Shown here: one piece after another, positions 35,151 through 47,597 of the stretch
Numbering within the stretch: the stretch's first letter is position 1
Layout: the number at the start of each line of letters is the position of its first letter
NCBI GenBank assembly: GCA_000827325.1
Contig: KN832889.1
Location: 124,001 to 188,000, forward strand
DNA: 64,000 nt
Direction of reading: 5' to 3'
DNA from: Oidiodendron maius Zn
Taxonomy: Eukaryota > Ascomycota > Leotiomycetes > Myxotrichaceae
Program-made: the position numbers and the translations under genes
Notes under the pieces: model-generated
The model's input: the letters and a program-made list of their open reading frames with translations, nothing else
Database searches by the model: none
Told to the model about the DNA's origin: nothing

Positions 35151-35506
35151 GGGCCTTGCTAAATACCCAAGGCAAAATCCCTAATGGTAACCACTTATAG
35201 AATATTTACGGAGTTCACAGTGGGCACTCGCGCCACAGTACAATCACCAGGATGCTATATATGCAGGGGCTATCATCTATTTATCAGACAAATTCTATGG
35301 TAGACCCAGCTACAGCGATTGCCGCGTTGATGGAGCCCGAGGTAGAAGAGACTATGGAATTGGGCGTTGGTAACTAGGCAGATGGCTGGCAATTGATTGT
35401 GTGTTGACACTGAAGTTACCTAGGAGATTGTACTGTAGCGCAAGTACCCACTGTGAACTCCGTAAATATTCTATAAGTGGTGAGCGTTAGGTATTTAGCA
35501 AGGCCC
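35151..35506. mobile_element. MITE-like inverted-repeat element, 356 bp
   Basis: The ends are GGGCCTTGCTAAATAC and its exact complement. The inverted repeats extend about 85-100 bp inward and include a 34-bp stretch without mismatch (ending at CAGTGGG). The left arm has about 14 extra bases. The middle is non-coding. The flanks show no clear target duplication, so the superfamily is uncertain. It lies between the carboxylesterase start and a gene-poor gap and may form part of that gene's promoter. Confidence 0.82.
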
Positions 35507-36481
35507 TAGAATAATTATCGACCTCATACGGTCATAGTATTATCATAGCCCCGCCGTAAATGACAAGACAACAGGTATATTGAATATCGTCAAAAACATC
35601 CGTTGAGGCCGCGACTTTGAAAGAAGGTGTTGAATATGTTAGGAAGCAATATTTTGAGTCAATTGAACAAGGAAATCCGAAGCAGTAACTCCTTTCGTTC
35701 ATATCAAAAGTTTAAAACGCATTTGAGACATCAATTTCCAAAGACGCACTCCTAATACAGTATATATGGTTAGTCTCACACTCTGGGTGAAGCTTGTCTT
35801 CGAGTCATGGGAACCGTATAAATACATATTCTACTGTTTCCAGATGTAGCTGCGTGAAGTAAAAGATACACTTCTTGAACCTTTCGGCCTGTAGTATGGT
35901 GTTCATCAATACGAGGGTTTCATGAACCGGACTAATTAAAATCTTCGGTAATCTCTTGCAGGAGATTATCAATAGTTGATGCAATGCACCTCCAATAATT
36001 GAAGTACATGGAATTGTCAATAGTTGGAGAGCAATCTTGGCACCACTTATATAGTTACCACTTAGCTAGCATTTCTTCTTCTTCTTTTATCGAATTCAAA
36101 GACAGTTTTACCCAGAGTTCGCGTTTTGATCGCATTTCAACGTGAACCCTTACAAAAAGTGTTATATGAGATAGGCTCCAACAAAAGGGATGGTATATGA
36201 GATATATGAACACTCTTTTTTATGGTATATGAGTCATTTGCCATATAAAGTACGACATTAAGAAATAGCTAAGTCATAACAATTTCAAGTCGCAAATGGG
36301 CGGTTTCAGTAATTAGTTAATATGTGTAGGCGGTTTCAGTAATTTTGGAATAAAGTTGGGCGGTATTAGTCATTTGCCGATTGAGAAAATAGTATTTTAG
36401 GACTCCAAAGCAAGTATATAGTTAACAATCAAGGACTTGATCAGAAAGATTAGATGTAGTGATCCTGCATATCTGCGCGCA
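35507..36481. other. Intergenic with short repeats
   Basis: No gene is supported. At 36298-36380 a unit of about 30 bp beginning TGGGCGGTTTCAGTAATT occurs three times with drift. A related word (GTCATTTGCC) occurs at about 36234 and again at 36369. This resembles the repeat-rich end of a degraded DNA transposon. Confidence 0.5.
36298..36385. repeat. Three degenerate 30-bp units
   Basis: GGCGGTTTCAGTAATT begins at 36299 and 36329, and GGCGGTATTAGTCATT at about 36359, all in direct orientation with a 30-bp period. Function is unknown; subterminal transposon repeats are one possibility. Confidence 0.75.
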
Positions 36482-38440
36482 TCACGCTTCACCTTCCCAG
36501 TCCCACGCCTGTCGGTTCACGTTCATGTCAACCCTGTTCCCCCAGAATTCCACCCCATCCAGAGCATACTCGTGCGGACGGTAGTCCGAGATGTGGAAGT
36601 ATTGTTCTAGCATTTTCGTTTTCATGGCTTTATCTGAAGCCGTCCGCGGCACGTCCTCCCCATCTTGTAGAATCCGTAACAGCGCTGGTAATTTATACAA
36701 CTCAATAGTCAATGCCAGATCATCGCGGATCTTCTGGAGATTGATAGTTTGCGTTTGATATTCTTGACTGTTAGGTTTCTGGAGGCGAACGAGGGCGGCA
36801 GCCAATCCCTTGGATTCATGGTCCAGAACGGGAAGTACGTAAGCTTCAGAGATATAAGGGAGCCGCATGATATGTTCCTCGAGCTCGAGGACCGGGATCT
36901 TGAAGTGCCAAAATCGAATCCCTGTGTTCGCGTGGATTGAATTGTAAGTGAGAAGTTTGTGCTGCAAAGGGCAAGGAGCGTTGGGTTACGCACAATCACA
37001 TGTAGCCCTGCCCTCGAAGAAGTACTGGTCTCCGACCCGGCGACCAAGGTCGCCAGTTTTGAAGAAGCCTTCCTCGTCAAAGGCGGCCTTTGTGGCGGCT
37101 TCGTCTCCGATGTAACTGTCATCAAGCGTCAGCCGACCAGTTCAGGACTGACGCGTATATTATAACCCCTACTGGGTGAACATCCAGGGACTCTTGACAA
37201 GAATTTCGCCTTGCTCTCCATCGGAGAGTTTGACAATGATGCCTGGAAATGGCTTGCCAATGCACCTCTAAATATGGCACGATTAGGAATGCTCGCCAAA
37301 GAAGAATCCGGAAGTACAAGTGCGAATTAACAGACATCTACGTAACGAGCGCCTTGTGTGCTCGTTATCCCCCCTAGCTCAGTTGCCCCGAAGACGTTTC
37401 GGATGGGCATGTTGGAGAGTTCCTCCCAAAAGCGTGCTGTGACCAGGTTCAGCGTGGAACCGCTGCACTTGATGTCCTGAAGCCGGGCTACACCAGCAAT
37501 ATATCGCTGGTGCTCTTCGGGGGGCAGATATCGGATGTGGGCGTGGTAATAGTCCTGGAGGTCTTTGAAAAGGGCCGGGGCCAGGGAAACGGATGTAATG
37601 TCGCCTTTCTTGAAGAGCTCCCAGAATGCCGCCGGTGACGGGCGGCGCTTCATGAAATGGATTTTTCCTCCTTGCAGAAGCTTGAAGATGGGTGGTACAG
37701 CACCTCCGATCCAATGCACTGGCCGGTATGCCAGGTAGTGGCTGTCTTGGTCCATCGTGGCTTGAAAGAAGAATCGCCGGCGGGGGATCACCACACCTTT
37801 GGGCCGGCCCGTGGTACCCGACGTGAAGACAATCAAGCATGGATCGGTCGGGGCGAGGATTAGGTCGTCATCAATCTCCATCAAGGGATATGGACTGGAC
37901 CCGGCTGCTGCTCTCGGCATGGGCATTGTATGCAGAGGTTGGTTTGTTTTGTTTTCCATGTGATCCTTGATCGCAGCGGCCTGCTGAACGGTATTAGGCT
38001 CAGTTAGGAGATAGTTTGCTTCGCATGCATTCAAGAAGTAGAGGGCTTCTTCCGTAAGAGCGCCGGGCGCTGAGAGCGATAGACATGGTGATTAGCATTA
38101 CTTTGCAACTACCTCGAATACAGAACTCACGTAGCGGGACACATGTCCCTCCGAGGGCTAAGATGGTGAGGAAGCCGACGATGTAATAATAGCCACTGAT
38201 GGTGATGGTGGCGATGGACCCCGCCTCTTGTCGCAAAAGACCTGCACTATCGAACCAGTTGCGAGGGAGCTCTTTTCGAAGGGCTTCCCGCAGCTGGGCG
38301 ATGTCATTCAGCAGATCGCCGTACTCTGCATCAATGCCATACTCATCATGGATGCGCGCTCCCGTAACCTCGTGACTGAGCTGTGCCAGTTGGGTGAAGA
38401 TGGGGTCGTTGGGAAACTTCTGACTCTTCAAATAGTCCAT
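36482..38440 (-). CDS. AMP-forming acyl ligase A (ANL family)
   Basis: Five exons (38440-38131, 38069-37342, 37267-37173, 37115-36994, 36921-36482) give 564 residues, phases consistent. Adenylation motifs are clear: IVFTSGTTGRPKGVV (P-loop-like A3), VFGATELGG (A5), FKTGDLGRRVGDQYFFEGRA (A7/A8), with splicing restoring RATCDWIRFWHFKIP, and RTASDKAMK with the C-terminal lysine. It should activate a carboxylic acid as acyl-AMP and pass it to CoA or another nucleophile. There is no carrier-protein or condensation domain, so it is not an NRPS module. Ligase B (52917-54927) is a paralogue with the same layout and the shared ending AWDW. The ATP-grasp gene lies 524 bp upstream on the same strand. 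Intact; substrate unknown. Confidence 0.9.
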
Positions 38441-38964
38441 ATTGTACTCCTGGTGTCTAGTAGGGGGGTGATGAAGTAGAAAGGAAACAGCCTGTATAAC
38501 AATGGTCTGGTAACCGCCGAATTTGCCGCTGGATCAATACATAAATCCATCCACCACCTGGCCAACACACCGTATCAAGGCAAGAAGCCCCAGCTTCATT
38601 ACAAAACTGTGAACTCCCTTAGTCCGCGCCAGATCCTAACTAACCTCTAGCCCTTATGTCTTAATTTTATGGCGAAAGATCATCATTGTCTTATGGTGCT
38701 AATATAATTGATACATACAGTACATTTCAGCTGGTTCGATACTAGGGGTTTAGTGAACGCAGATTGATTCAGATAAGTTAGTGCTGAGACTATTATTATG
38801 CACGGTGATGTCCGTGTGCTATATAGTATAGTCCACTGTTTTAATTTTCTCCGAGGCTAGGCGCTTAAATATAGATACCTTAGGCATGAAGGGTACTGCC
38901 TAATCATTCGACACAAAGAAACCTTGCGCCATGTCACTATCTGGCGATTCCTGACGGCAGGCTC

Positions 38965-40633
38965 TTAATTTGATAGACCTGTAACAGCAACAGATTGTAG
39001 TCTCCATCCGCCCCTACCGGTCATAGAGCAGAGCTTTCCAGGGCTCGATCTCCAACCCCCCAGGCCCACGTAACGGCCATTGAAGATGTAATATGTTCCC
39101 ACCATGAAGTTCTGGCACACACTGTTGTCTTCGTCCAGCATCAGGTCAAAAACCGGCTGCTGAATAAAGGGTTGTATAATATACTGCGTTTTATCTGCGT
39201 AGAGAGTCGGGTCTTGCATACCCATTAGCATCGACTCCCACTCTTCTGTAGAGAGGCTCTCGCCGAGGATATGCCCGAAGCCGCGGCCCCCGCGACACGG
39301 TTTGACGATGAAGTCCTCCTTCTTCACTATACCGTTACGACACTGACTGATTAGATCCTCTAGTTCTGGGGATCCAGGTAATGTGGTTGGCACAACCCCA
39401 CGCTGCAGGAGTTCTCCCTGCGCTGCAGTGAGCACTCCATGTTTGTTGACAAGCGCGTCTATCTCTTGATGAATAATGCCGAGTATTCTCTTGTCATTTA
39501 CATGGAATATGGTGCGTAGATCGTTTACTCCGTGTAGTCCCAGGTGCAGTAGTATTTCAGATGATAGCGCTCGATATTCATGGTGGAAGAGCTGGAGCCC
39601 GGCTTGGTGAATGCGCTCCAGAACATGGTCCGTAGAGTGTCTGGGATCTGATCCTGTGTCGTTAGAACTGCGGACACAATACAGAGAGTAGCCAGTGTAG
39701 GAGTCTGGATCTGATAGTAGTCGCAAGTTTGCTGGGTTGACGACCTTCGGAACCATCCCGGTTCGCCGTTCAAAGACTTCTTCGAACTCCACGGTAGAAG
39801 TATACGGATCATCTCCCCGAATGAAGTGAAGCGGCAGATTGGGCTCAAACGCGGCGAACAAGCTATCCAGCATGACATTAGGGTCAGATACTGGTTCCAG
39901 GCGTGAGAAATGTCTTGTCATGTCCCCCATGAGCTTGGACCCATACGCATTGGTGAGGATGGAGTTTAAAGGACCTCTAGCATTGATCTCGCAGATGCTG
40001 AAACCAGCCCTAGAATCAGAGCTCTCTCCATTTTGTAACAGAATATCCGCTCTCCACTGGCCTAGGCGATCTCGATGGCGTAACAACTGGCCCTCCTTAC
40101 TATATTGGTGAATGCGCTGAGCTCTTGGTTAGCACAAGATCCGGGAAACCTAAAACGAGATTCTGAACCTGTAACACCGTTTCTTCATGGCGCTCTAGAG
40201 GCATCCTGCTTGGAAAGGCAGCCTCTGTGTCTTCCCACCACCGCTCCACAATATTCCCTATAGCAATCACAAGGACCTCGTTAAAGTCCTTTATCTCTTG
40301 GATAAATCGCCGTGTGACGAGCATCGGATGGGCGCAGAGAGGAAACTTGTGCTGTTTCCCATAAAGCGCGACAACAGAGTGGAGAGCTTCTCTATCTTGT
40401 TGTCGCTTTTCCGCATCTGCCTCTACGGTGGTGACAGGATTGTCCTCATTACTAGTGGCTGAGACGCATATCTGCTGGAACTGGTGACGCTCACCAAGAC
40501 GATCCATCATGTGTGCTTCTTGGAGTGGTATTTGCCTGCTGGTTTGCTGCGTTTGACGACGAATACTGTGAGCTACTCCGCAGAGGGAAGAAGAAAAATC
40601 GGAGGAATCGAATATAGCCAGTGTGAGACACAT
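38965..40633 (-). CDS. ATP-grasp-like ligase, fungal family
   Basis: Exons 40633-40169 and 40116-38965 with a 52-bp intron give 538 residues. The N-terminal part (LPLCAHPMLVTRRFIQEIKDF then IGNIVERWW) is helical. After the splice come RDRLGQWRADILL and FSICEINARGPLNS, then a long middle domain. The C-terminal part has DFIVKPCRGGRGFGHILGE, a glycine-rich loop with lysine like the ATP-grasp nucleotide loop, then QYIIQPFIQQPVFDL and GTYYIFNGRYVGLGGWRSSPG. The order suggests a circularly permuted ATP-grasp fold, which joins a carboxylate to an amine or thiol through an acyl phosphate. Assignment rests on motifs only. The start at 40633 is the first ATG in the open frame; another at about 40510 is possible. 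Same strand and adjacent to ligase A, so co-function is likely. Intact. Confidence 0.75.
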
Positions 40634-41858
40634 TACTTTGTAGTTTTCGTTGAGTCCTCGTAGCAGGGTCTTAGATTGGTGACAGAAACCAACTCGGGAA
40701 GCTACATGCACAGCGGGGCTTTCTGACTGCGAAACACCAATGTGGCGGTTAGAATGCCTCAGCTAGCCACCTGACCCTTACCAGGCGCAGGCAAGTACAA
40801 CTTGTATAAGATAATCACTAAAATAGTGAAGCGCGTGGATACACTGGTTCATTGCCAATCCCAAAGACAATATTGTACGCGTGACGTTTTCTCACAAACA
40901 CGACTATTCCCTCAGCGCTCTGGTTTTTCCGCGCAGTGTACGGCATAACCAGAAGAAGACGCTCAGCTTAGGTTAGATGTTGACAAGGCTAGTAATTTCC
41001 TACTGTATTTTCCAAACAGGCCGGTCTTATCGACTTGTGGCTAGCAGCTCTTGCTTCGTCGTGAACTAGCCGAAAATTGTTTCAGTTCTTTGAATCATGC
41101 ATGCAGGCACTTTACATCGTGCGCCCGATAGCTGAGCTACGGCTATTGAGCTGTAAGTTAGCTATTGGCTCATCCGGAGACAATATGCCTTCTACATGCA
41201 TTGTTCAGATACATGAGTCTAGCATAACAGATATCGTCGTCTATTCTGTGTTAAGTATAGGACTCTAGCTCTCCTGTATGCCTTCTCCTTGTAGTCAAGT
41301 TATACTCAGTAGTCAGCATAACTGAGTTTCACTAAATAGCATCATAAGAGATTTTAACAGCGGAGCATATAGTAAAAAGCGCACTAAGACGACAGTAACG
41401 ATATAAGCACATAAATCCATCGCGCTTAGAAAGAAAGAGACGGATTACCAACCTGCGACTTTTCTCTTCTCTTTCCGGCCACGAATGAAAGGTAAAGAAG
41501 CGGGTTATTTCTCTGTAAGGCGCGACATCGAAGAACGGTGGATCTAGACAAACTTCATTTGGTCATTTTCACCCATAGTCTTTTAAGGACATATATAAGA
41601 CTATATTAGATAAGGTAAGTAGTTCGATCAGCGGTGGCCATTTAAAAACATGACGCCACATAATCCGACTAAGAATACAAAATCTTATGTTCCGAAGCAC
41701 TGATCTGGACATATTCGTTTCCGTTTCAAGATTAATTACCGTGCATTTTGTCTATAATAGATAAACGTTAGTGAGAATACGCAATGTTGGCATCGCAAAT
41801 GTACCCCTTCTAGAAGGCTCTTACCCCGAGGTGCGTGGAGCTTAGTCGGGCAAGGCCA
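40634..41858. other. Intergenic, no supported gene
   Basis: 40634-41000 should include the promoter of the ATP-grasp gene. The rest has only short frames with many stops. No transposon ends are visible. Confidence 0.5.
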
Positions 41859-43446
41859 TCATTTCGAACAATTAAAGGGGCAGCCAATTAGCCTCTTAGC
41901 CTCCAACATCTCTTCCCAAACCCTCATCTCCTTCAACCCCCTATTTTTCATATAATCTGGCCCAATTTCCTCGAAAGCATACCCCTCAAGCATGTACAAG
42001 CTGCTCTTCGAGCCAGGTACATCGCCCCCTGAGAAGTACACAAACCATGCCCACGGGCCCCAGCGGTTCCATAAACCGGGTTTATTATAGTAAGGGTGTA
42101 CGAGGTATCGTCTAAGGTGGTACCGACCAGTTTCGGAATCAGGATAGTGGCAAAGGTCTTAGATGCGGAACGCATGTGGACGGGGAGGAGACAAGTAACG
42201 GAGTATAAAGCGGCGGATCGCGATCACTCCCTTTACGAAGTAGAAATAGGCTCTAGGCGGGGTAGGATAACTGAATTTATCCGTTGTGGTAAATGAAGGT
42301 GAGGGCAAATTTCTAATCAGTAGAGATTGGAGACTTACATCATGGATATTCTTAGGCGGCTACCCATTAGTACGCCTATAGTGTTCGCGGCTATAAACTT
42401 GAATGGCTTAGGTGCATGAGTAGCGGAACTAGATACCAATTATTACTTTCAGGGATTCAACTGTTTCGTGGAGACTATTCACACCAAGTTCATCTGCTGT
42501 TTTTTTATTGGTCGCAGCGGGGACCATGTGCCCCATCTCGTAGTTCTCGGCCCATTTTTTGATATCATCGTAAAAATCTAAGCCGTTCTCCCACCCAGCT
42601 TCGGATCGACGGAGCTGCACGTAGCTGATCCCCATGTCGTCCCCAAGGCTCTTCCAGAACGTGGCGATGGCGCAAATTTCCACGTCGGTCATTATTCTCC
42701 ACTGCTATAATTCTACGAATTTAACGGGCTTTGCATTCTCAAATCAACAATGAAACTGCACATTAATTAAATTTAGAGTATACCTGTAACAAAGACACTT
42801 AGGGTATAAAGAAGGTCGTCATTCGAAATCTTTCCGGCCTTCAGATACTGGGCATGGATCGTGTTCATTCTGGCAATGGCTTTGATTGCGCGCTCGTCTC
42901 TTGGGTGATGGGTAGCAACCCTAGTTAGGTTAACGACAATATCACTTCTGTGGCTTCGATACTCGCTCTGAAATGAGAATGACGGTTTCCGTGTATCTGT
43001 GACAACATCAGCGTATGTTCTTGGCGATGTTGAAGGCGGAGAAAGATTGTCTCATGGCAATGTTTCTACTTCGATTGGTAACTACGGTAAAAGATCCACT
43101 TACCTCTTAGATGCATTTTCAGGAGTTGAGAATTGCTTTGTGGCTGCCAACAACCCAGCTGACATTACAATGTAGGGGACTGATTTGTGCATTTAAAATC
43201 GAATACTCACATATTGTTGGGATGCCATAAGTCTTATGCACACGTCAGATTCTCTAACTTTACTTTTATAAATCATAGATACGATACCTTGAACAGCGCA
43301 AATTGGAGAGACGAGAGGAAAATCCGAGGAAATTCCAACTGCTGCAAGTAGGTCATGATCTCCTGTGCGTCGACATTTGTCATTTTTGAGAGCGACTCCC
43401 TATCTGTGTAGCCGAACCTCCTCTGCATGGCACTTCGCCTTTGCAT
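41859..43446 (-). pseudogene. MpaB-type ER-bound oxygenase, probably dead
   Basis: Successive minus-strand exons match the MpaB/rubber-oxygenase-like (DUF2236) family: RFGYTDRESLSKMTNVDAQE, LEFPRIFLSSLQFALFK, TYGIPTI, LLAATKQFSTPENASKR, then HHPRDERAIKAIARMN and GKISNDDLLYTLSVFV. EICAIATFWKSLGDDMGISY, KTADEL and ANTIGVLMG follow, and the C-terminus WNRWGPWAWFVYFSGGDVPG to EMLEAKRLIGCPF. In mycophenolic acid biosynthesis MpaB cleaves a farnesyl chain; relatives are membrane-associated b-type haem oxygenases. Here at least one in-frame stop lies in the conserved C-terminal third with no splice that avoids it, and one exon junction is ambiguous. It is most likely a recent pseudogene, since the rest of the sequence is well preserved. 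It lies within the putative metabolic cluster, upstream of the P450. Confidence 0.78.
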
Positions 43447-44424
43447 ACGGAAAATATTACACAATAGAGCGTACAGCAAGAATGAAGGGATGCCGGCAGT
43501 GGTCCACAGTCACGCGCTAGGCGTGATGTTGAGGTCTGCAATTCTTATCCCAGCCATCGTAACGCTATCAAGGAAAATTGGAAAAGAATGGAAATTGAAA
43601 AAAGGAATTGAACAATTCATCGCGGCACTCTCCCTACAAATAGTCTAGGCAGATAGAGTGGCGTGTGTTAAACCTGTCATTGGAGCTTCATTCCCCTGCT
43701 ATTGCAAGGAGCATTGGTTTCGGGTTAAAAGATTGGCCTAGAATCCTAGCGCCTTTGTTTTCGTAATGTTGTGTACACGTTATTGAGTCTAGTGATGGCA
43801 AAATAGGTCGCGGTTAGGAAGAGCTTAGTTGAATTGGCAAATAATACGGACATCGTATAATCCGTTTACGATAATTTGAGTGGTAATATTGAACGGCAAT
43901 ATTGATCTTACTCTACAGAGTGGTAACGCTGATCTCGCTTCATACCGAGACACCAGGTCACACGGTACTCCTCTGCCGAAGTTGATAGGACCACATACTG
44001 TATTATGTTCAGTGCGCTACTAGACGCAGCGCACAAGGGTGGAATATGCACGTTGCTGAAACAAGCTTCATATTAGATAGAACTGCTTATGATCCACATT
44101 GGTATGTACTGTACACTCAAGAAGTGCTGGCGTGGAGCGAGGTATTTTGAGAACGGTACACAAACCGACGGTAGATTAGTAAATTGCGGAAATTATATTG
44201 CTAACTTACGGTCTACGAACTGCATTATCGTTGAATTAAATATTTCACTTATTAATAATGCTAAACATGATACCACCATAGCTTTACCCGTACTGTATCT
44301 CCTATGACTGTAAGCGAGAATCATTTACAAACCATACAACTACGCGCATTTGGCCAAAGCATTAAGTAAAGCAATTATAGGACCGCGAGATCCATCTATT
44401 TAGGGCCAGATAAAAGGGTAATCG
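43447..44424. other. Intergenic, no supported gene
   Basis: AT-rich in its centre, with short frames only. It separates the MpaB relic from the 3' end of the P450. Confidence 0.5.
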
Positions 44425-46200
44425 CTATCCATCAGGTAGGAGGCGATGAAGCCGCAATGAAATTTACATTTAGGAACCCGTGCCCGAAATTCAAGTGTCA
44501 ACCCTCTTTTCAACCTTAGCCGGAGCCAGTTGCACCCATAGCTTTGGGGATCTCCAAATGCCGTACGTTTTCATACTTTCGTCCCATTTCAGGCTTTCTT
44601 CACAAAGAGACATATCAAAATTCCAGAAGAGCCTACATAAAACGACTCTCACCTCCGCATCTGCTAAACTAGAAAGATGTTAGCATATCGAAATCCTACG
44701 CAACCACTTGTGCTCACTTTCTACCCAGGCAGCTCCTTGGACCTATGCCGAACGCCTTTATTACCCCTTTCTTGTCGCCAGTGTACCTTTCCGGACAAGG
44801 AGCCATCCATCTGTCGGGAATAAATGTGTGAGGATCTGTGAAATTATCCTTGCTGCGATATGCACTCCAACTCTGAACGCCAACAAAAGTCTTGCCAGGG
44901 ACATATTTCCCACAAATTATTGCGCCATCTGGCCGAGTAAAACGTGGAAACGTGATGGCAATTGGGGGCCTCAGACGTTTGGTCTCCTCGATAGTCGCGG
45001 CCAAGTATGGTAAAACAAGAGTGGTTGACATATTGATCTCATAACTGTGAGCGAAGGCATTACGAATCTCAGATTTACAGCGTTTATGAACATCTGGATT
45101 CGATAGTATTAGGTAGACTGCGGAAGTCAGAAGTGTTGCTGTTGTCTCAGTTCCAGCAAACAAGATTTCAATTGCTGTAGCATTTAGTTCCGTCCGGGAT
45201 ATGCCATTTGTCGCATTCAGCTGGGATATTGCAGTTTTCAGACTGTCTTTGTGAACATATTATTTTTACTGAGAGGGCAGAGTAAACCTACAAGTCTGGT
45301 TCTGAATTTGCTTTGGCAATACGTTTATCCAGGAGTTCATTAGATGCGGTAATTGCTTGGTGGAACCAGGGGAGAAATCTAGGTGGAACTGCTCGGACAA
45401 GAAATTTGACAATTGGAACAGCACGGTGAGTAGCCGCGACAATTACAAACGCAAAGAACGCCTTGTCTAGATGTTTCGTTCCATTGAAAAGTTAGTTTTC
45501 ATCGTCTATGGGGACATCGAACACTAACACAGTATGATGATCACCGCGATGAAGTGAGTTGAAGGATTGACCGAACATCAAGTCACTGATGACATCGGAA
45601 CTGAACAGAGTCATCCAATGGGAAATATCAACTTTACCGTGGCTCCTAGCAAGCATTTTGATTATCAAGTCAAAATGTCTATTTAGCCTGGGCTCTTGGT
45701 CTGTTAGGCTCTTGTTGGAGAAACCAGCTGCGATTAATTTTCTAATCCGCGCATGCCCTATGTCGTCTTGGACGGTAAATATGCCCTCTTCGTCCATCGG
45801 AACATGGCCTTCAAGCTCTTTGGACAATGAAATCCTACCAGGTTTCATAGAATAAATGTCGTACCAAGCTTGTGGTTCAATATAGGACAGCTCATTAGGA
45901 GCGATGCGAACAACTGGTCCATATTTTCGGTGCATTATCTCTGTCCATAGATGAGTGTCTCCATAGTAAATATGCCACAACCAACTTAGTCGGCTACAGC
46001 AACTCAATGGATGCCCTGGGTAAGATGACAAAGGATGCCAAAATAAATTGTATGACACGCAGCCGAAGGAGAGAAAAGTGCACTAAATACGAGCGATTAG
46101 CATGCTTTTTACAATTACTGGCAAGGGCTCATACCACAATGACGCAGCACTTCAAAACCCCCCATATTCCAACTGTCAGTGAATATAGCTGCGCATCCAT
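44425..46200 (-). CDS. Cytochrome P450 monooxygenase
   Basis: Five exons (46200-46135, 46082-45525, 45461-45292, 45242-44718, 44668-44425) give 520 residues. The first, 22-codon exon plus the start of the second encode a membrane anchor, followed by LFWHPLSSYPG and RKYGPVVRIAPNELSY. FAGTETTAT (I helix, oxygen activation) is near residue 292, EETKRLRPP contains the ExxR pair near 350, DPHTFIPDRWM follows, and FGIGPRSCLGR is the haem-thiolate loop with cysteine near 435. The microsomal type uses NADPH-P450 reductase. The layout resembles fungal secondary-metabolism P450s. The exon 2/3 donor is chosen among three close in-phase candidates (45516-45531). The gene is transcribed away from the ABCC transporter, with 1.4 kb between starts. 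Intact; substrate unknown. Confidence 0.93.
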
Positions 46201-47597
46201 CTTTCGGCCCTTCGTTCGACAATCGGTTTTATCGCCGGGTTTTCACGCCAAAGATTGGCTACTCTGGTGATAGAAATAAATTGAACATCTGGATTTGTCA
46301 CCAGTTTGCACGGTGAATAATTATAACTAGTCCGACAGGGGCGACTAGATCTCTAATGGTCCGGCGGCATTTGTTCGCCACGGAGATATTTTATTTCGGT
46401 CAAATAGATGTCTTGAGTCCTCAACTAGCTGTTGAATATACTTCCAATAGACATATAGCCTTTGCTGACATGAGACTAAGTGGAACAACAAGAAAGGGAA
46501 CTAGGTAGGAATGGGCATTGAATGAAGATCCATACATACGCCTGCTTAGAGAGCTTACCCGGAAAGCAACACCCTCGCAGATCATCTACGGCTACCTCCG
46601 TTATATTAACAAGAAAATCATCGTGGCCCATGATGTGGTCTTAACAGGTTTCAAATGGAGGAATCTGATCCTAACGGAGAGACATTCCGGTGCTGCAAAG
46701 GACGATGCACCAGCTACCGGTATGCTTCGGTCGTAGAGTAACCACTAAATTTAAACGAGTACGAGGACGTCTGAGACTTCTTGACCACCATTGACTACGG
46801 AACTACTTTCTATATACAGTATCCCTTCACCTATGCTAGCCGCGTGCAGTGGCCGTCACGTATCGCGTATAGCTTGTCGGTTACAATGGTGAGCATATCA
46901 CGGCCATGCCCGCGAATGTTTGTTATACTGGTATCAACTACTAACACGCACTAAGAACTCTGCACAGTAATTTTCTTTCTATTGGCTTAATACTATACTA
47001 TATTTGAGAATACTTTGCAATTTTGTTTTCCTAGACCTCAATACCTTGACTTGCACCGAGGCTACTAGATTGTACACACCTCCACGAAAAGAAACTGACG
47101 AACAAAGTAATCGTACTTATCTATTCATACCTAGCATTGTCGCATCCTGCCTTATATTTACATATATGCAGCAGTTGTCAGACTGAATGCTCGATCAGTT
47201 GAATTTATGGATAACCACTTAATGTACCCAAATTCTGACGAGTTAGGTAGGTATTCCACCAATCTACCTTCACCCACGTATGTTTCAACATTGATTTTGT
47301 TCTGCATCCTAGCCTAGCATAAAGCCAGTGTGTTAGTAGATCAGTGCCGATCTAATTTCGTGTGTCTAGTAAAAACCCTAATAAAGACTGATCATCGACG
47401 ACGTAGCAGGTTTGTGGTCCCGTTGTATGATATTAGAATAGAAATCGAAAGCCAAATTTCTTTTCTTACGTAGAGGGGCGCATTTTCCTTCGGAGCTGGA
47501 CCCGATCTGTATCATAAGTATGGCCCGAATGCGTTTCTCAAATCTCGCGATTTTGATTTTGTGGTACTCAACTGGAGGTACTGCTCTCAGCACGGCC
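46201..47597. promoter_or_regulatory. Divergent intergenic region, P450 / ABCC
   Basis: About 1.4 kb separates the start codons of the minus-strand P450 and the plus-strand ABCC transporter, so both promoters must lie here. Only short frames occur. I did not find a motif I could assign to a named regulator. Confidence 0.55.

Noticed and set aside
36482-38440. Ligase A as an NRPS adenylation module
   Set aside because: No condensation, carrier or reductase/thioesterase sequence follows; the protein ends soon after the C-terminal lysine motif, as in stand-alone ANL enzymes.
42650-42720. A second in-frame stop in the MpaB-like gene
   Set aside because: An alternative donor in the previous exon joins in phase at QWRIMTDVE and skips it, so this position is ambiguous and was not counted.
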